10,720 nt of DNA from positions 1 through 10,720 of the forward strand of contig CALCBO010000019.1 of the NCBI GenBank assembly GCA_937897245.1, written 5' to 3'. This document shows, piece after piece, positions 1 through 5,719 of this stretch. Under the pieces are notes generated by a model, which was not told where the DNA came from, did not search any database, and was given only the letters and a program-made list of their open reading frames with translations. Positions within the stretch are counted from its first letter, which is position 1, and every line of letters begins with the position of its first letter. Origin of the DNA: an uncultured Caryophanales bacterium. GTDB taxonomy: Bacteria > Bacillota_I > Bacilli_A > RF39 > UBA660. The translations under genes and the position numbers were made by a program.

Positions 1-689
1 ATACCGGGAGCTTTCACCACCGCATCCTTGTCGATCTGGGCGGTGACAGCCTTGTCCACAACTAGGTCGCCCAGCACTTCCAGGAGTTCCTCCGGGGTGA
101 TGCCGCCGGGACGGAGCAGGCGGGGGCGGTCTTCGGTTAAATCCACGATGGTGGACTCCAGACCCACCCGGCAGGGACCGCCGTCCACAACAGCCTCGAT
201 CTTGCCGTCATGGTCGTGGATTACGTGTTCTGCGGTGGTGGTGGAGGGCTTGCCGGAGATGTTGGCGGAGGGGGCTGCAATGGGGCAGCCGGAAAGGCGG
301 ATGATCTCCCGGGTGACAGCATTGTCAGGACAGCGGACTGCTACGGTGGGCAGACCTGCGGTGGTGCACTTGGGCACGGTATCCCGGGCAGGCAGCACCA
401 TGGTGAGAGGGCCGGGCCAGAATTTTTCAGCAAGCCGATAGGCTGCATCCGGAATGGAATGGCAGAAATTCTCAATCTGCGCAGGTGATGCCACATGGAG
501 AATCAGGGGATTATCCTGAGGACGGCCCTTTGCCGCAAAGATCTTGGCAACTGCTGCAGGATCCAGACCATTGGCACCCAGACCGTACACAGTCTCCGTA
601 GGAATGGCAACCAGACCGCCTTTTTTAATGATTTCCGCTGCAATGATGGGAGTGTTTGCATCCTTGGCGGAAAGAAGTAAAGTGTTCAT
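1..689 (-). CDS. ywlC: L-threonylcarbamoyladenylate synthase (Sua5/YrdC/YwlC family), 3' end outside window
   Basis: The reading frame runs from ATG at 689 to the window edge without a stop, giving 229 residues of the N-terminal part. The family makes threonylcarbamoyl-AMP from threonine, bicarbonate and ATP, the first step of t6A37 modification of ANN-decoding tRNAs in the cytoplasm. Visible hallmarks are PTETVYGLGAN (residues 30-40), KGRPQDNPL (54-62) and the SAN-x-SG motif (141-146). The visible end, VVKAPG, is where the linker to the C-terminal Sua5 domain normally begins (APGM-x-x-HY), so this is probably the long Sua5/YwlC form rather than the short TsaC/YrdC form. The start is fixed by a strong AAAGGAGG at 696-703, six bases from the ATG. 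Codon use is GC-rich, matching tpiA and unlike everything after 1604. The family call is secure; the long-form call is inferred. Confidence 0.93.
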   Translation of the reverse strand, partial: MNTLLLSAKDANTPIIAAEIIKKGGLVAIPTETVYGLGANGLDPAAVAKIFAAKGRPQDNPLILHVASPAQIENFCHSIPDAAYRLAEKFWPGPLTMVLPARDTVPKCTTAGLPTVAVRCPDNAVTREIIRLSGCPIAAPSANISGKPSTTTAEHVIHDHDGKIEAVVDGGPCRVGLESTIVDLTEDRPRLLRPGGITPEELLEVLGDLVVDKAVTAQIDKDAVVKAPG

Positions 690-718
690 GTTACGCCTCC
701 TTTGGGCGAAAATAAATC

Positions 719-771
719 GACAATGGACAATTACTATCATTATCCATTGTCAATTGTCAATTGTCAATTAT
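719..771. repeat. Heptamer tandem repeat with adjacent inverted repeat
   Basis: Four direct 7-base units follow one another: CCATTGT (744-750), CAATTGT (751-757), CAATTGT (758-764) and CAATTAT (765-771). A 9-base inverted repeat, GACAATGGA (719-727) with TCCATTGTC (743-751), overlaps the first unit and leaves a 15-base loop. The block is AT-rich inside otherwise GC-rich DNA and sits alone between two genes. This resembles the short CAATTGT-type intergenic repeats that I recall from clostridial gut genomes; copy number elsewhere cannot be seen here. Confidence 0.6.
739..767 (-). promoter_or_regulatory. Probable sigma-A promoter for the Sua5/YwlC gene, embedded in heptamer repeats
   Basis: Read on the minus strand, TTGACA (767-762) is followed after exactly 17 bases by GATAAT (744-739), a near-consensus housekeeping promoter. 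It points toward the Sua5/YwlC start at 689 and lies downstream of the tpiA terminator. The 7-base repeat around it supplies three TTGACA hexamers 7 bases apart; only the distal one has a good -10 at 17 bases. This is a sequence match only. The same repeat could be a dispersed intergenic element whose resemblance to a promoter is incidental. Confidence 0.55.
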
Positions 772-805
772 AAAAAATGGAGCAGCTTACGCTGCTCCGA
801 TTTTT
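772..805 (-). terminator. Rho-independent terminator of tpiA, probably bidirectional
   Basis: A perfect 8-bp stem, GGAGCAGC (779-786) and GCTGCTCC (791-798), encloses a 4-base loop. On the minus strand it is followed by a run of T (complement of 772-777), a few bases after the tpiA stop at 808. A T run also follows on the plus strand (800-805), so it could work in both directions. Confidence 0.92.
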
Positions 806-807
806 TA

Positions 808-1587
808 TTAAACAGTGGGCTGGTTAGCTGCCTCGATGATCTTGACGAACTTCTCGGGAACCAGGGATGCGCCGCCGATGAGGCCGCCGTCGATGTCGGG
901 CTGAGCCAGCAGCTCGTAAGCGTTCTTCTCGTTCATGGAGCCGCCGTACAGGATGGAGATTGCACGGGCGTTCTTGGAGGAGTACAGCTTGCGGACAACG
1001 CTGCGGATCATCTCGCAGACTTCCTCAGCCTGCTCGGGGGTAGCGGTCAGGCCGGTGCCGATAGCCCAGATGGGTTCGTAAGCGATGATGACCTTGCGGA
1101 TCTTCTCTTCGGGAACGCCTGCCAGACCCAGCTTGATCTGCATGGTGATGTGCTCAGCAGTGATGCCGGCCTCGCGCTGCTGCAGGGTCTCGCCGCAGCA
1201 CATGATGGGGATCAGGCCTGCGTCCAGAGCAGCCAGGACCTTTGCATTGACATCTGCATCGGTCTCGCCGTACATCTCACGGCGCTCGGAGTGGCCGATA
1301 ATAACGTACTTGCAGCCTGCGTCAACCAGCATGTTGGTTGCAATCTCACCGGTGTATGCGCCGGATGCCTTAGCGTTGCAGTTCTCAGCGCCGATGCCAA
1401 CGCGGGTCTCACGCATAGCGCGGACAGCAGCGGGGATGCAGACAGCGGGAACGCACAGAGCGATGTCGCACCAGCGGCCCTTGGGCATGATAGCCTTCAG
1501 CTGGGTCATAAACTCCTTGGTCTCGGAGGGGGTCTTGTTCATCTTCCAGTTACCGGCGATGACGGTCTTACGATATTTCCTGTTCAT
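808..1587 (-). CDS. tpiA: Triosephosphate isomerase
   Basis: This 259-residue protein interconverts glyceraldehyde-3-phosphate and dihydroxyacetone phosphate in glycolysis (cytoplasmic TIM-barrel dimer). Catalytic residues are all present: N13 and K15 in GNWKMN, H99 in IIGHSERR, and E171 in AYEPIWAIGTG, which leads into mobile loop 6. The phosphate-gripping loop near the C-terminus reads LYGGS, then IDGGLIGGASL. Length is normal for the family (about 250). The correct start is the ATG at 1587, giving MNRKYRKTVIAGNWKMN, preceded by AAAGGAG at 1597-1603 with a 9-base gap. The frame stays open for 22 more codons to an ATG at 1653, but those codons belong to AT-rich DNA across a probable junction and are not part of a normal TPI. 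Its native promoter is therefore not in this window. Codon use is GC-rich, matching the Sua5/YwlC gene downstream. Confidence 0.97.
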   Translation of the reverse strand: MNRKYRKTVIAGNWKMNKTPSETKEFMTQLKAIMPKGRWCDIALCVPAVCIPAAVRAMRETRVGIGAENCNAKASGAYTGEIATNMLVDAGCKYVIIGHSERREMYGETDADVNAKVLAALDAGLIPIMCCGETLQQREAGITAEHITMQIKLGLAGVPEEKIRKVIIAYEPIWAIGTGLTATPEQAEEVCEMIRSVVRKLYSSKNARAISILYGGSMNEKNAYELLAQPDIDGGLIGGASLVPEKFVKIIEAANQPTV

Positions 1588-1596
1588 TTTCCTTTT

Positions 1597-1612
1597 CTCC
1601 TTTATTACAACA
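1597..1612. other. Probable chimeric junction: GC-rich DNA to AT-rich DNA
   Basis: Composition changes from about 57% G+C inside tpiA to very AT-rich within a few tens of bases. The change falls inside one open frame: the tpiA ribosome site AAAGGAG (1597-1603) is continuous with the AT-rich codons for DVVIK (1600-1614). The exact breakpoint is uncertain because the short sequence ATAAAGGA could be shared by both sides. Confidence 0.75.
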
Positions 1613-1653
1613 TCGGAACCAATTCCAGGATATAGTTCTTCTAATTTTTTCAT
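1600..1653 (-). pseudogene. Truncated 5' end of an AT-rich gene, possibly murE
   Basis: Eighteen codons starting at ATG 1653 read MKKLEELYPGIGSDVVIK and then run straight into the tpiA leader, in frame with tpiA. Codons are AT-rich (AAA, TTA, GAA, ATA), unlike tpiA. A GGTGAT ribosome-site variant ends 3 bases before the ATG. The peptide resembles, from memory, the N-terminus of UDP-N-acetylmuramyl-tripeptide synthetase (MurE) in AT-rich Bacillota, where VxIK is followed by a D-I-x-x-(N/D)-S-(R/K)-x-V stretch, missing here. That identification rests on only 18 residues and is tentative. What is well supported is that this is the start of some other gene cut off by the junction, not an extension of TPI. 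Confidence 0.5.
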
Positions 1654-1668
1654 TTTATCACCAACATC

Positions 1669-1674
1669 ATTATA
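1669..1674 (-). promoter_or_regulatory. Consensus -10 box (TATAAT) for the truncated gene at 1653
   Basis: A perfect TATAAT on the minus strand lies 15 bases before the ATG at 1653, which would give a leader of about 9 bases carrying GGTGAT. No good -35 is seen at 16-18 bases (best is about 3 of 6), so activity is uncertain. Confidence 0.4.
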
Positions 1675-1706
1675 CAGTAAACCTTGGAAGAATGAAAGTA
1701 TTTATC

Positions 1707-1735
1707 TTGAAATCAATACTAATTTACGTTAAAAT
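1707..1735 (+). promoter_or_regulatory. Sigma-A-type promoter of the arginase-family gene
   Basis: TTGAAA (1707-1712), a 17-base spacer and TAAAAT (1730-1735) match the housekeeping consensus at 5 of 6 positions in each box. The start of transcription would be near 1742, so the AGGTGAT ribosome site (1742-1748) lies at the extreme 5' end of the mRNA, with an ATG at 1754. The leader is only about 12 bases. Confidence 0.7.
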
Positions 1736-1753
1736 GATACTAGGTGATGATAA

Positions 1754-2659
1754 ATGAGAACAATGATTTTTGGGGCTGGAACTGACTTAGGTGTACATAT
1801 TGATGGAGCAAGTTTAGGTCCAGTACAATTAATGAATGATTTAAAAGCTTTCTATAAAGGAGAAAGTATGTTATTTGAGATGGATAAATCTATTATTAAA
1901 AGTAGAAATCTATCTGATAGAAGAAAAAATGAATATGAAATAGAAAAATTTAATATGGAATTATATAAAAATATGGTAGATAAAATGAAAGAAGAATATT
2001 TTCCTATATTAATTGGTGGTGATCATTCAGCATCAATTGCATCTGCACTAGCTTCAGCTAATGTTAATACTGATATTGGTTGCATTTGGATTGATGCTCA
2101 TACTGACTATCATACTTTTGAGACTACTGTTTCAGGTAATATAAAGAGTTTACCACTAGCTGCTATAAACGGTTATAAAAATAACGAATTAGTCTATTAC
2201 CATAAGGGTAAAATAATTCAAACATCAAAGACAGTAGTAATAGGAGCTAGAAATATTGAGGACGGAGAAAAAGATAACGTTAAGTATTCAGGACTCACTG
2301 TTTTTACTACACAAGATATCAAAGAAAAAGGTATTGAAGCAATAATGGATGAAGCTTTTAAAATAGCTGGTTTTAAAACTAGAGGTATTCATGTAAGTTA
2401 TGATTTAGATGTAATTGATCCAGAACTATCTCCAGGTGTTAGCACTCCTGAATTTGATGGAATCTCTGAAGAAGAAGCTATGCAAATTAATGAGTATATT
2501 GTTAAGCACATGAATGATGTATTATCTTTTGATTTAATGGAGTTTAATCCTCTTAGAGATATAGATAGAAAGACTGAGCAAATAGCTTTAAATATTTTAG
2601 CTCAAATAATTAGAGCAGCTGAAAATAAAAAGAAGTTTGAACAGAAAACATATTATTAA
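1754..2659 (+). CDS. Ureohydrolase (arginase-family) with altered substrate-side residues
   Basis: This 301-residue cytoplasmic protein has the arginase/agmatinase/formiminoglutamase fold. The two-manganese ligands are complete: H91 (GGDHS, 88-92), D114, H116 and D118 (DAHTD), and D217 and D219 (SYDLD). The acidic E263 (LMEFNP) is also kept. After the second motif it reads T-T-V-S-G-N, as in arginases that recognise the alpha-amino acid end of arginine (T135 and S137 in rat arginase I numbering). However, the residue equivalent to Asn130 is His (H120) and the one equivalent to catalytic His141 is Lys (K131). Arginine hydrolysis to ornithine and urea is therefore the family-based guess, not certain. 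It has its own promoter, a good AGGTGAT site, and a terminator directly after the stop, so it is monocistronic. Agmatinase or another guanidino-hydrolase activity is the main alternative. Confidence 0.85.
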   Translation: MRTMIFGAGTDLGVHIDGASLGPVQLMNDLKAFYKGESMLFEMDKSIIKSRNLSDRRKNEYEIEKFNMELYKNMVDKMKEEYFPILIGGDHSASIASALASANVNTDIGCIWIDAHTDYHTFETTVSGNIKSLPLAAINGYKNNELVYYHKGKIIQTSKTVVIGARNIEDGEKDNVKYSGLTVFTTQDIKEKGIEAIMDEAFKIAGFKTRGIHVSYDLDVIDPELSPGVSTPEFDGISEEEAMQINEYIVKHMNDVLSFDLMEFNPLRDIDRKTEQIALNILAQIIRAAENKKKFEQKTYY

Positions 2660-2664
2660 AAAAC

Positions 2665-2690
2665 AAAAATAGGATAATACCTATTTTTTT
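2665..2690 (+). terminator. Bidirectional rho-independent terminator between convergent genes
   Basis: The 9-bp stem AAAAATAGG (2665-2673) and CCTATTTTT (2680-2688) has a 6-base loop and continues into T at 2689-2690, right after the arginase-family stop at 2657-2659. Read on the minus strand it also ends in a T-rich run, and the convergent gene stops at 2693, so it likely serves both. Confidence 0.82.
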
Positions 2691-2692
2691 CT

Positions 2693-3217
2693 TTATTTAT
2701 TTATTTTTATGCTCTCTTCAATAGTTTTAGTTAGTTCATCAAATTTACCCCCAGAGTCTCTTAGAGATAATATTTTTACTGTATAAATGTTATTATTTTC
2801 TTTGATAAAGTAATATCTTTCATCTCTTACTTTACTTTTAGCAGTAATCCAGTTATTACCATTTAATTCTTTTTCTTCTTGGTCTACTAAGTTATTCGAA
2901 AAATGATTTTTACCACTTTTAATATAAGTATCTAAATCTTCTTTATATTTTTCTTTTAAGAATACTTGGACTAATAACATATCTTTATCATTAGATAATT
3001 GACATTTATTATTACCTACACATTTATAGTCATCAGGAATATTAAAACATAGTTTTTCATATGAGAATTTACATTCACTAGTACCTACTTTTTTTATTGA
3101 ATTCTTTGGCATTTTAACTACTGGTTGTTTAGGTTTACTAACTGATTTATAAGTAATAAAACCAATAATTATTACAATAACTACAACCCCAATTATTATA
3201 ATACTTTTCTTTTTCAT
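2693..3217 (-). CDS. Uncharacterised membrane-anchored extracellular protein
   Basis: The 174-residue product starts with MKKKS and one long hydrophobic helix (about 5-23, rich in Ile and Val), followed by a basic, Pro-containing linker (24-44). There is no lipobox Cys or clear signal-peptidase site, so it is probably an N-terminally anchored protein with its domain outside the cell. The domain opens with four cysteines (C49, C57, C66, C72) that could form two disulfides. It goes on through F-x-I-P-D-D-Y-K and ends in KTIEESIKI, a layout reminiscent of small PsbP/Mog1-like (DUF1795-type) domains. That resemblance is an impression, not a match I can verify. It lies 53 bases downstream of ftsZ, behind a terminator hairpin. 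The ribosome site TAGGTAAT is weak. I do not recognise the family and assign no function. Confidence 0.72.
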   Translation of the reverse strand: MKKKSIIIIGVVVIVIIIGFITYKSVSKPKQPVVKMPKNSIKKVGTSECKFSYEKLCFNIPDDYKCVGNNKCQLSNDKDMLLVQVFLKEKYKEDLDTYIKSGKNHFSNNLVDQEEKELNGNNWITAKSKVRDERYYFIKENNNIYTVKILSLRDSGGKFDELTKTIEESIKINK

Positions 3218-3242
3218 ATTATTACCTACTTTCGTTCTTATT

Positions 3243-3265
3243 AAAAAAAGAAAGTTTTACTTTCT
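3243..3265 (-). terminator. Rho-independent terminator after ftsZ
   Basis: On the minus strand AGAAAG (3265-3260), a 5-base loop and CTTTCT (3254-3249) are followed by seven T (complement of 3243-3249). The hairpin lies 5 bases after the ftsZ stop. The stem is only 6 bp and AT-rich, so read-through into the small membrane protein gene at 3217 is plausible. Confidence 0.7.
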
Positions 3266-3270
3266 AATTT

Positions 3271-4404
3271 TTAAAAATTTCTATCTCTTAAGAATGATGG
3301 CATTTCAATATCAACATCACTTGGATTTACATTATCATCTGTATCTTCTTCTAATTGAAGAATTTCTGGTTGATATGAAAAATCATCTCTGTTTTCTCTT
3401 CTTCTTGGTGGAGTTGCATTATTGAATACTGGTTCTGGAACAGCTTGTTTATTCTTTTTATCAAAACCAGTAGCAATTACAGTAACGATTACTTCATCAT
3501 TTAAGTTTTCATTAATAACTGAACCAAATATTGTATTAATATCTGTATGAGCTGCTTGTCTTACTACTTCAGCTGCTTGTTCGGCTTCGAATAATGTTAA
3601 ATTAAGTCCACCGGTAATATTAATAATAGCATCAGTTGCACCTTCGATTGAAGTTTCTAGAAGTGGTGATGAAACAGCTTGTTTAGCAGCTTCTAGAGCA
3701 CGGTCTTCACCCATACCAATACCAATACCAATGATAGCACGTCCACTCTTTTCCATAACAGCTTTAACATCGGCAAAATCCAAGTTAACTAATCCGACAA
3801 CAGCAATCAAATCTGAGATTGATTGGACTCCTCGGCGAAGAACATTATCTACTTCTTTAAAGGCTTCTAACATTGGAGTAGATTTATCAATAATCTCTCT
3901 TAAACGGTCATTAGGAATTACAATTAAAGTATCTACGTGTTTTTTTAAATCATCTATTCCTTGAAGTGCATTTTCCATACGACGTTTACCTTCAAATGAG
4001 AATGGTTTTGTAACAATTGCGACTGTTAGGGCACCTAGTCCTTGTGCAATTTCAGCAACTATAGCAGCAGCTCCAGTTCCTGTTCCACCTCCCATTCCAC
4101 ATGTTATAAATACCATATCTGCTCCACTTAGAGCATCTTCTATTTCTTTTTTTGATTCTACTGCAGACTCTTTACCAATTTCAGGTTTTCCACCTGCTCC
4201 TAACCCATCAGTAAGAGTTGCTCCTATTTGTATTTTTACATCTGCTTTGGATGAATTTAAAACCTGTAAATCAGTATTTGCGGCAATAAATTCTACTCCT
4301 TTAACACCAGATTCAACCATTCGATTAATAGCGTTTCCTCCACCGCCACCTAATCCAATGACTTTAATCTTCGCTAATTGATCCATTTCTAATCCGCCTA
4401 TCAT
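3271..4404 (-). CDS. ftsZ: Cell division protein FtsZ (tubulin homologue)
   Basis: FtsZ is the GTPase that polymerises at midcell to form the division ring. The 377-residue protein shows [13 protein letters not shown] (17-29), the tubulin signature GGGTGTG (105-111), the PxxxE-x-R-R region around 134-142, and T7 loop NLDFAD (207-212), whose Asp residues complete the GTPase site of the next subunit. A Pro/Arg/Asp-rich linker (about 318-362) leads to the C-terminal peptide [13 protein letters not shown], which normally binds FtsA and other partners. The start at 4404 has AAGGAGG (4412-4418) 7 bases away; a second ATG at 4386 (MDQLAKIKV) has a weaker GGCGG site, so 371 residues is possible. It begins 16 bases after the ftsA stop, indicating one ftsA-ftsZ transcript. 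Moderate G+C compared with the surrounding genes fits strong conservation. Confidence 0.99.
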   Translation of the reverse strand: MIGGLEMDQLAKIKVIGLGGGGGNAINRMVESGVKGVEFIAANTDLQVLNSSKADVKIQIGATLTDGLGAGGKPEIGKESAVESKKEIEDALSGADMVFITCGMGGGTGTGAAAIVAEIAQGLGALTVAIVTKPFSFEGKRRMENALQGIDDLKKHVDTLIVIPNDRLREIIDKSTPMLEAFKEVDNVLRRGVQSISDLIAVVGLVNLDFADVKAVMEKSGRAIIGIGIGMGEDRALEAAKQAVSSPLLETSIEGATDAIINITGGLNLTLFEAEQAAEVVRQAAHTDINTIFGSVINENLNDEVIVTVIATGFDKKNKQAVPEPVFNNATPPRRRENRDDFSYQPEILQLEEDTDDNVNPSDVDIEMPSFLRDRNF

Positions 4405-4420
4405 ACCTTGTCCTCCTTAT

Positions 4421-5653
4421 TTAATCGAAAAAGTGTCCAAACACTTTACTTAACATATTTTCATTAGTAATACCTGAATCAATTGAAAGCATATCTTGAT
4501 GGTCACTTTCTGATATCATATTGTAGTGCTTTCCTCTTAGTTCTAATTTGTCATTAAAATATTTGGTAATTCCATAACAACTACTAAATTTATTATGACG
4601 AATTCCCATAGTATTAATATTACAAACTTTAGCAACAAAACCAAATTCTTGTTCCACTAAATAGTGAAAACCAGCTAATTCGCTTAAGCCACCTGTTATA
4701 ATTATATAACGTATTTCTCTATTTGTTAAGTTTTTTATTTCATTTTTCGCAAGTTTTAGTATTTCACGTACTCTTGCTTCTACTACTTTAGATACTCCTA
4801 ATTGATTTATTTCTTTTGTCTCATCTTTATCAATTACTAAATCCCAAAAATCATTACTATCAGCATAAGTTGATAATGCAACAGCAAAACTCTCTTTAAC
4901 TTTTCTCGATTCATTTATTTTAGATTTAAAAACATAAGTAAGGTCTTTATCTACATTATGACTACCAACTGGTAAAGTTCCATTTTTTATTTGAATACCT
5001 TTATTAAAAACAGAAATATTAGTAGTTTCTTCTCCTATATTTATAATAGCTCCTACTAATTCATCATACTTTTTATTTTTTACAGTATAATAATCACCTA
5101 CTGAGGTATAAGATATATCTACTGTTTCTACTCCACTTAGTTTTAATACTTCTAATATTCTATATAGAGGTTCTTTTGGAACAGTACTTATTACTACTCT
5201 AGTTTCTAAGACACTACCTTTCATACCTTTAGGATCTTTAACATTCTTTTCATCATCAACACAAAAACTAATTGGCATAGCAGTAACTAACTCTTCTTCA
5301 GTAAAATCTTGTCCTTTAATAGCATCTAATAAAACATTACTTACATCTACACCAGTTATTTCATTATAATCCATAACATTACAACTACCTAATACTATAT
5401 CCATTCGACAATTAGATGGTGGAATGCAAGCTATTACTTTAGTTAGTTTTATTCCTAATACTTCTTGAGTCTTCTTTAAAGCTGTTTTAATACTACCAAC
5501 AGCTGCTTTAGTATCTTCAATAAAACCATTCTTTATTCCTCTAGAAGGACTACTAATTGAGGCAAGTACATAATATTTATCATTTATTTTTTCCGTTACA
5601 ACTATCTTGATACTATCAGTACCTAAGTCTATACCAGCATATATATCACTCAT
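4421..5653 (-). CDS. ftsA: Cell division protein FtsA (actin-like FtsZ membrane anchor)
   Basis: FtsA is a peripheral membrane ATP-binding protein that tethers FtsZ filaments and recruits later division proteins. With the preferred start it has 410 residues, slightly shorter than B. subtilis FtsA (about 440). Actin-fold motifs are phosphate-1 GIDLGTDSIK (7-16), phosphate-2 NIGEETTNISVF (205-216) and the adenosine motif ITGGLSELAG (319-328). The FtsA-specific 1C region lies between the first two (about 78-155). The extreme C-terminus ENMLSKVFGHFFD (398-410) can form the amphipathic membrane-targeting helix typical of FtsA. The start at 5653 is chosen because AGGAGG at 5660-5665 sits 6 bases before it. 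An upstream ATG at 5671 would place that ribosome site inside the coding region. The sequence is divergent from model FtsA proteins, but motif order, tail and adjacency to ftsZ make the call firm. Confidence 0.96.
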   Translation of the reverse strand: MSDIYAGIDLGTDSIKIVVTEKINDKYYVLASISSPSRGIKNGFIEDTKAAVGSIKTALKKTQEVLGIKLTKVIACIPPSNCRMDIVLGSCNVMDYNEITGVDVSNVLLDAIKGQDFTEEELVTAMPISFCVDDEKNVKDPKGMKGSVLETRVVISTVPKEPLYRILEVLKLSGVETVDISYTSVGDYYTVKNKKYDELVGAIINIGEETTNISVFNKGIQIKNGTLPVGSHNVDKDLTYVFKSKINESRKVKESFAVALSTYADSNDFWDLVIDKDETKEINQLGVSKVVEARVREILKLAKNEIKNLTNREIRYIIITGGLSELAGFHYLVEQEFGFVAKVCNINTMGIRHNKFSSCYGITKYFNDKLELRGKHYNMISESDHQDMLSIDSGITNENMLSKVFGHFFD

Positions 5654-5676
5654 CTTAATCCTCCTATTCAAATGTT

Positions 5677-5705
5677 ATTATACTATAAATAATTTTTTTT
5701 GACTA
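5677..5705 (-). promoter_or_regulatory. Promoter of the ftsA-ftsZ operon
   Basis: On the minus strand TAGTCA (5705-5700, 4 of 6 matches) and a perfect TATAAT (5682-5677) are separated by 17 bases, with an A-tract filling the upstream half of the spacer. Transcription would start near 5670, giving a leader of about 17 bases that carries the AGGAGG site. It lies in the only non-coding gap between the glycan genes and ftsA, so division genes probably have their own expression. Confidence 0.7.
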
Positions 5706-5719
5706 GATTTTCTCATAAT

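Noticed and set aside
28..680. Plus-strand open frames over the first 700 bases
   Set aside because: They mirror the minus-strand Sua5/YwlC gene, whose KGRPQDNPL and SAN motifs and AAAGGAGG site show the real coding strand.
744..771. CRISPR-like array
   Set aside because: Units are 7 bases in direct tandem with no spacers.
1..1600. Horizontal acquisition of tpiA and the Sua5/YwlC gene by the AT-rich organism
   Set aside because: There is no integrase, IS, tRNA or att-like repeat at the boundary, and both genes are ordinary housekeeping genes with unameliorated codon use, so a chimeric join fits better.
544..1635. Long open frame on the plus strand across the tpiA region
   Set aside because: It is antisense to a complete TPI with all catalytic motifs, lacks a ribosome site, and its low-complexity product is what GC-rich codons give on the opposite strand.
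1588..1653. N-terminal extension or targeting peptide of TPI
   Set aside because: Composition, a separate ribosome site at 1597-1603, and normal TPI length from 1587 all argue that these codons are a foreign gene fragment.
3731..3964. Plus-strand 77-codon frame inside ftsZ
   Set aside because: It lies fully within a highly conserved part of FtsZ on the other strand and has no initiation signal.
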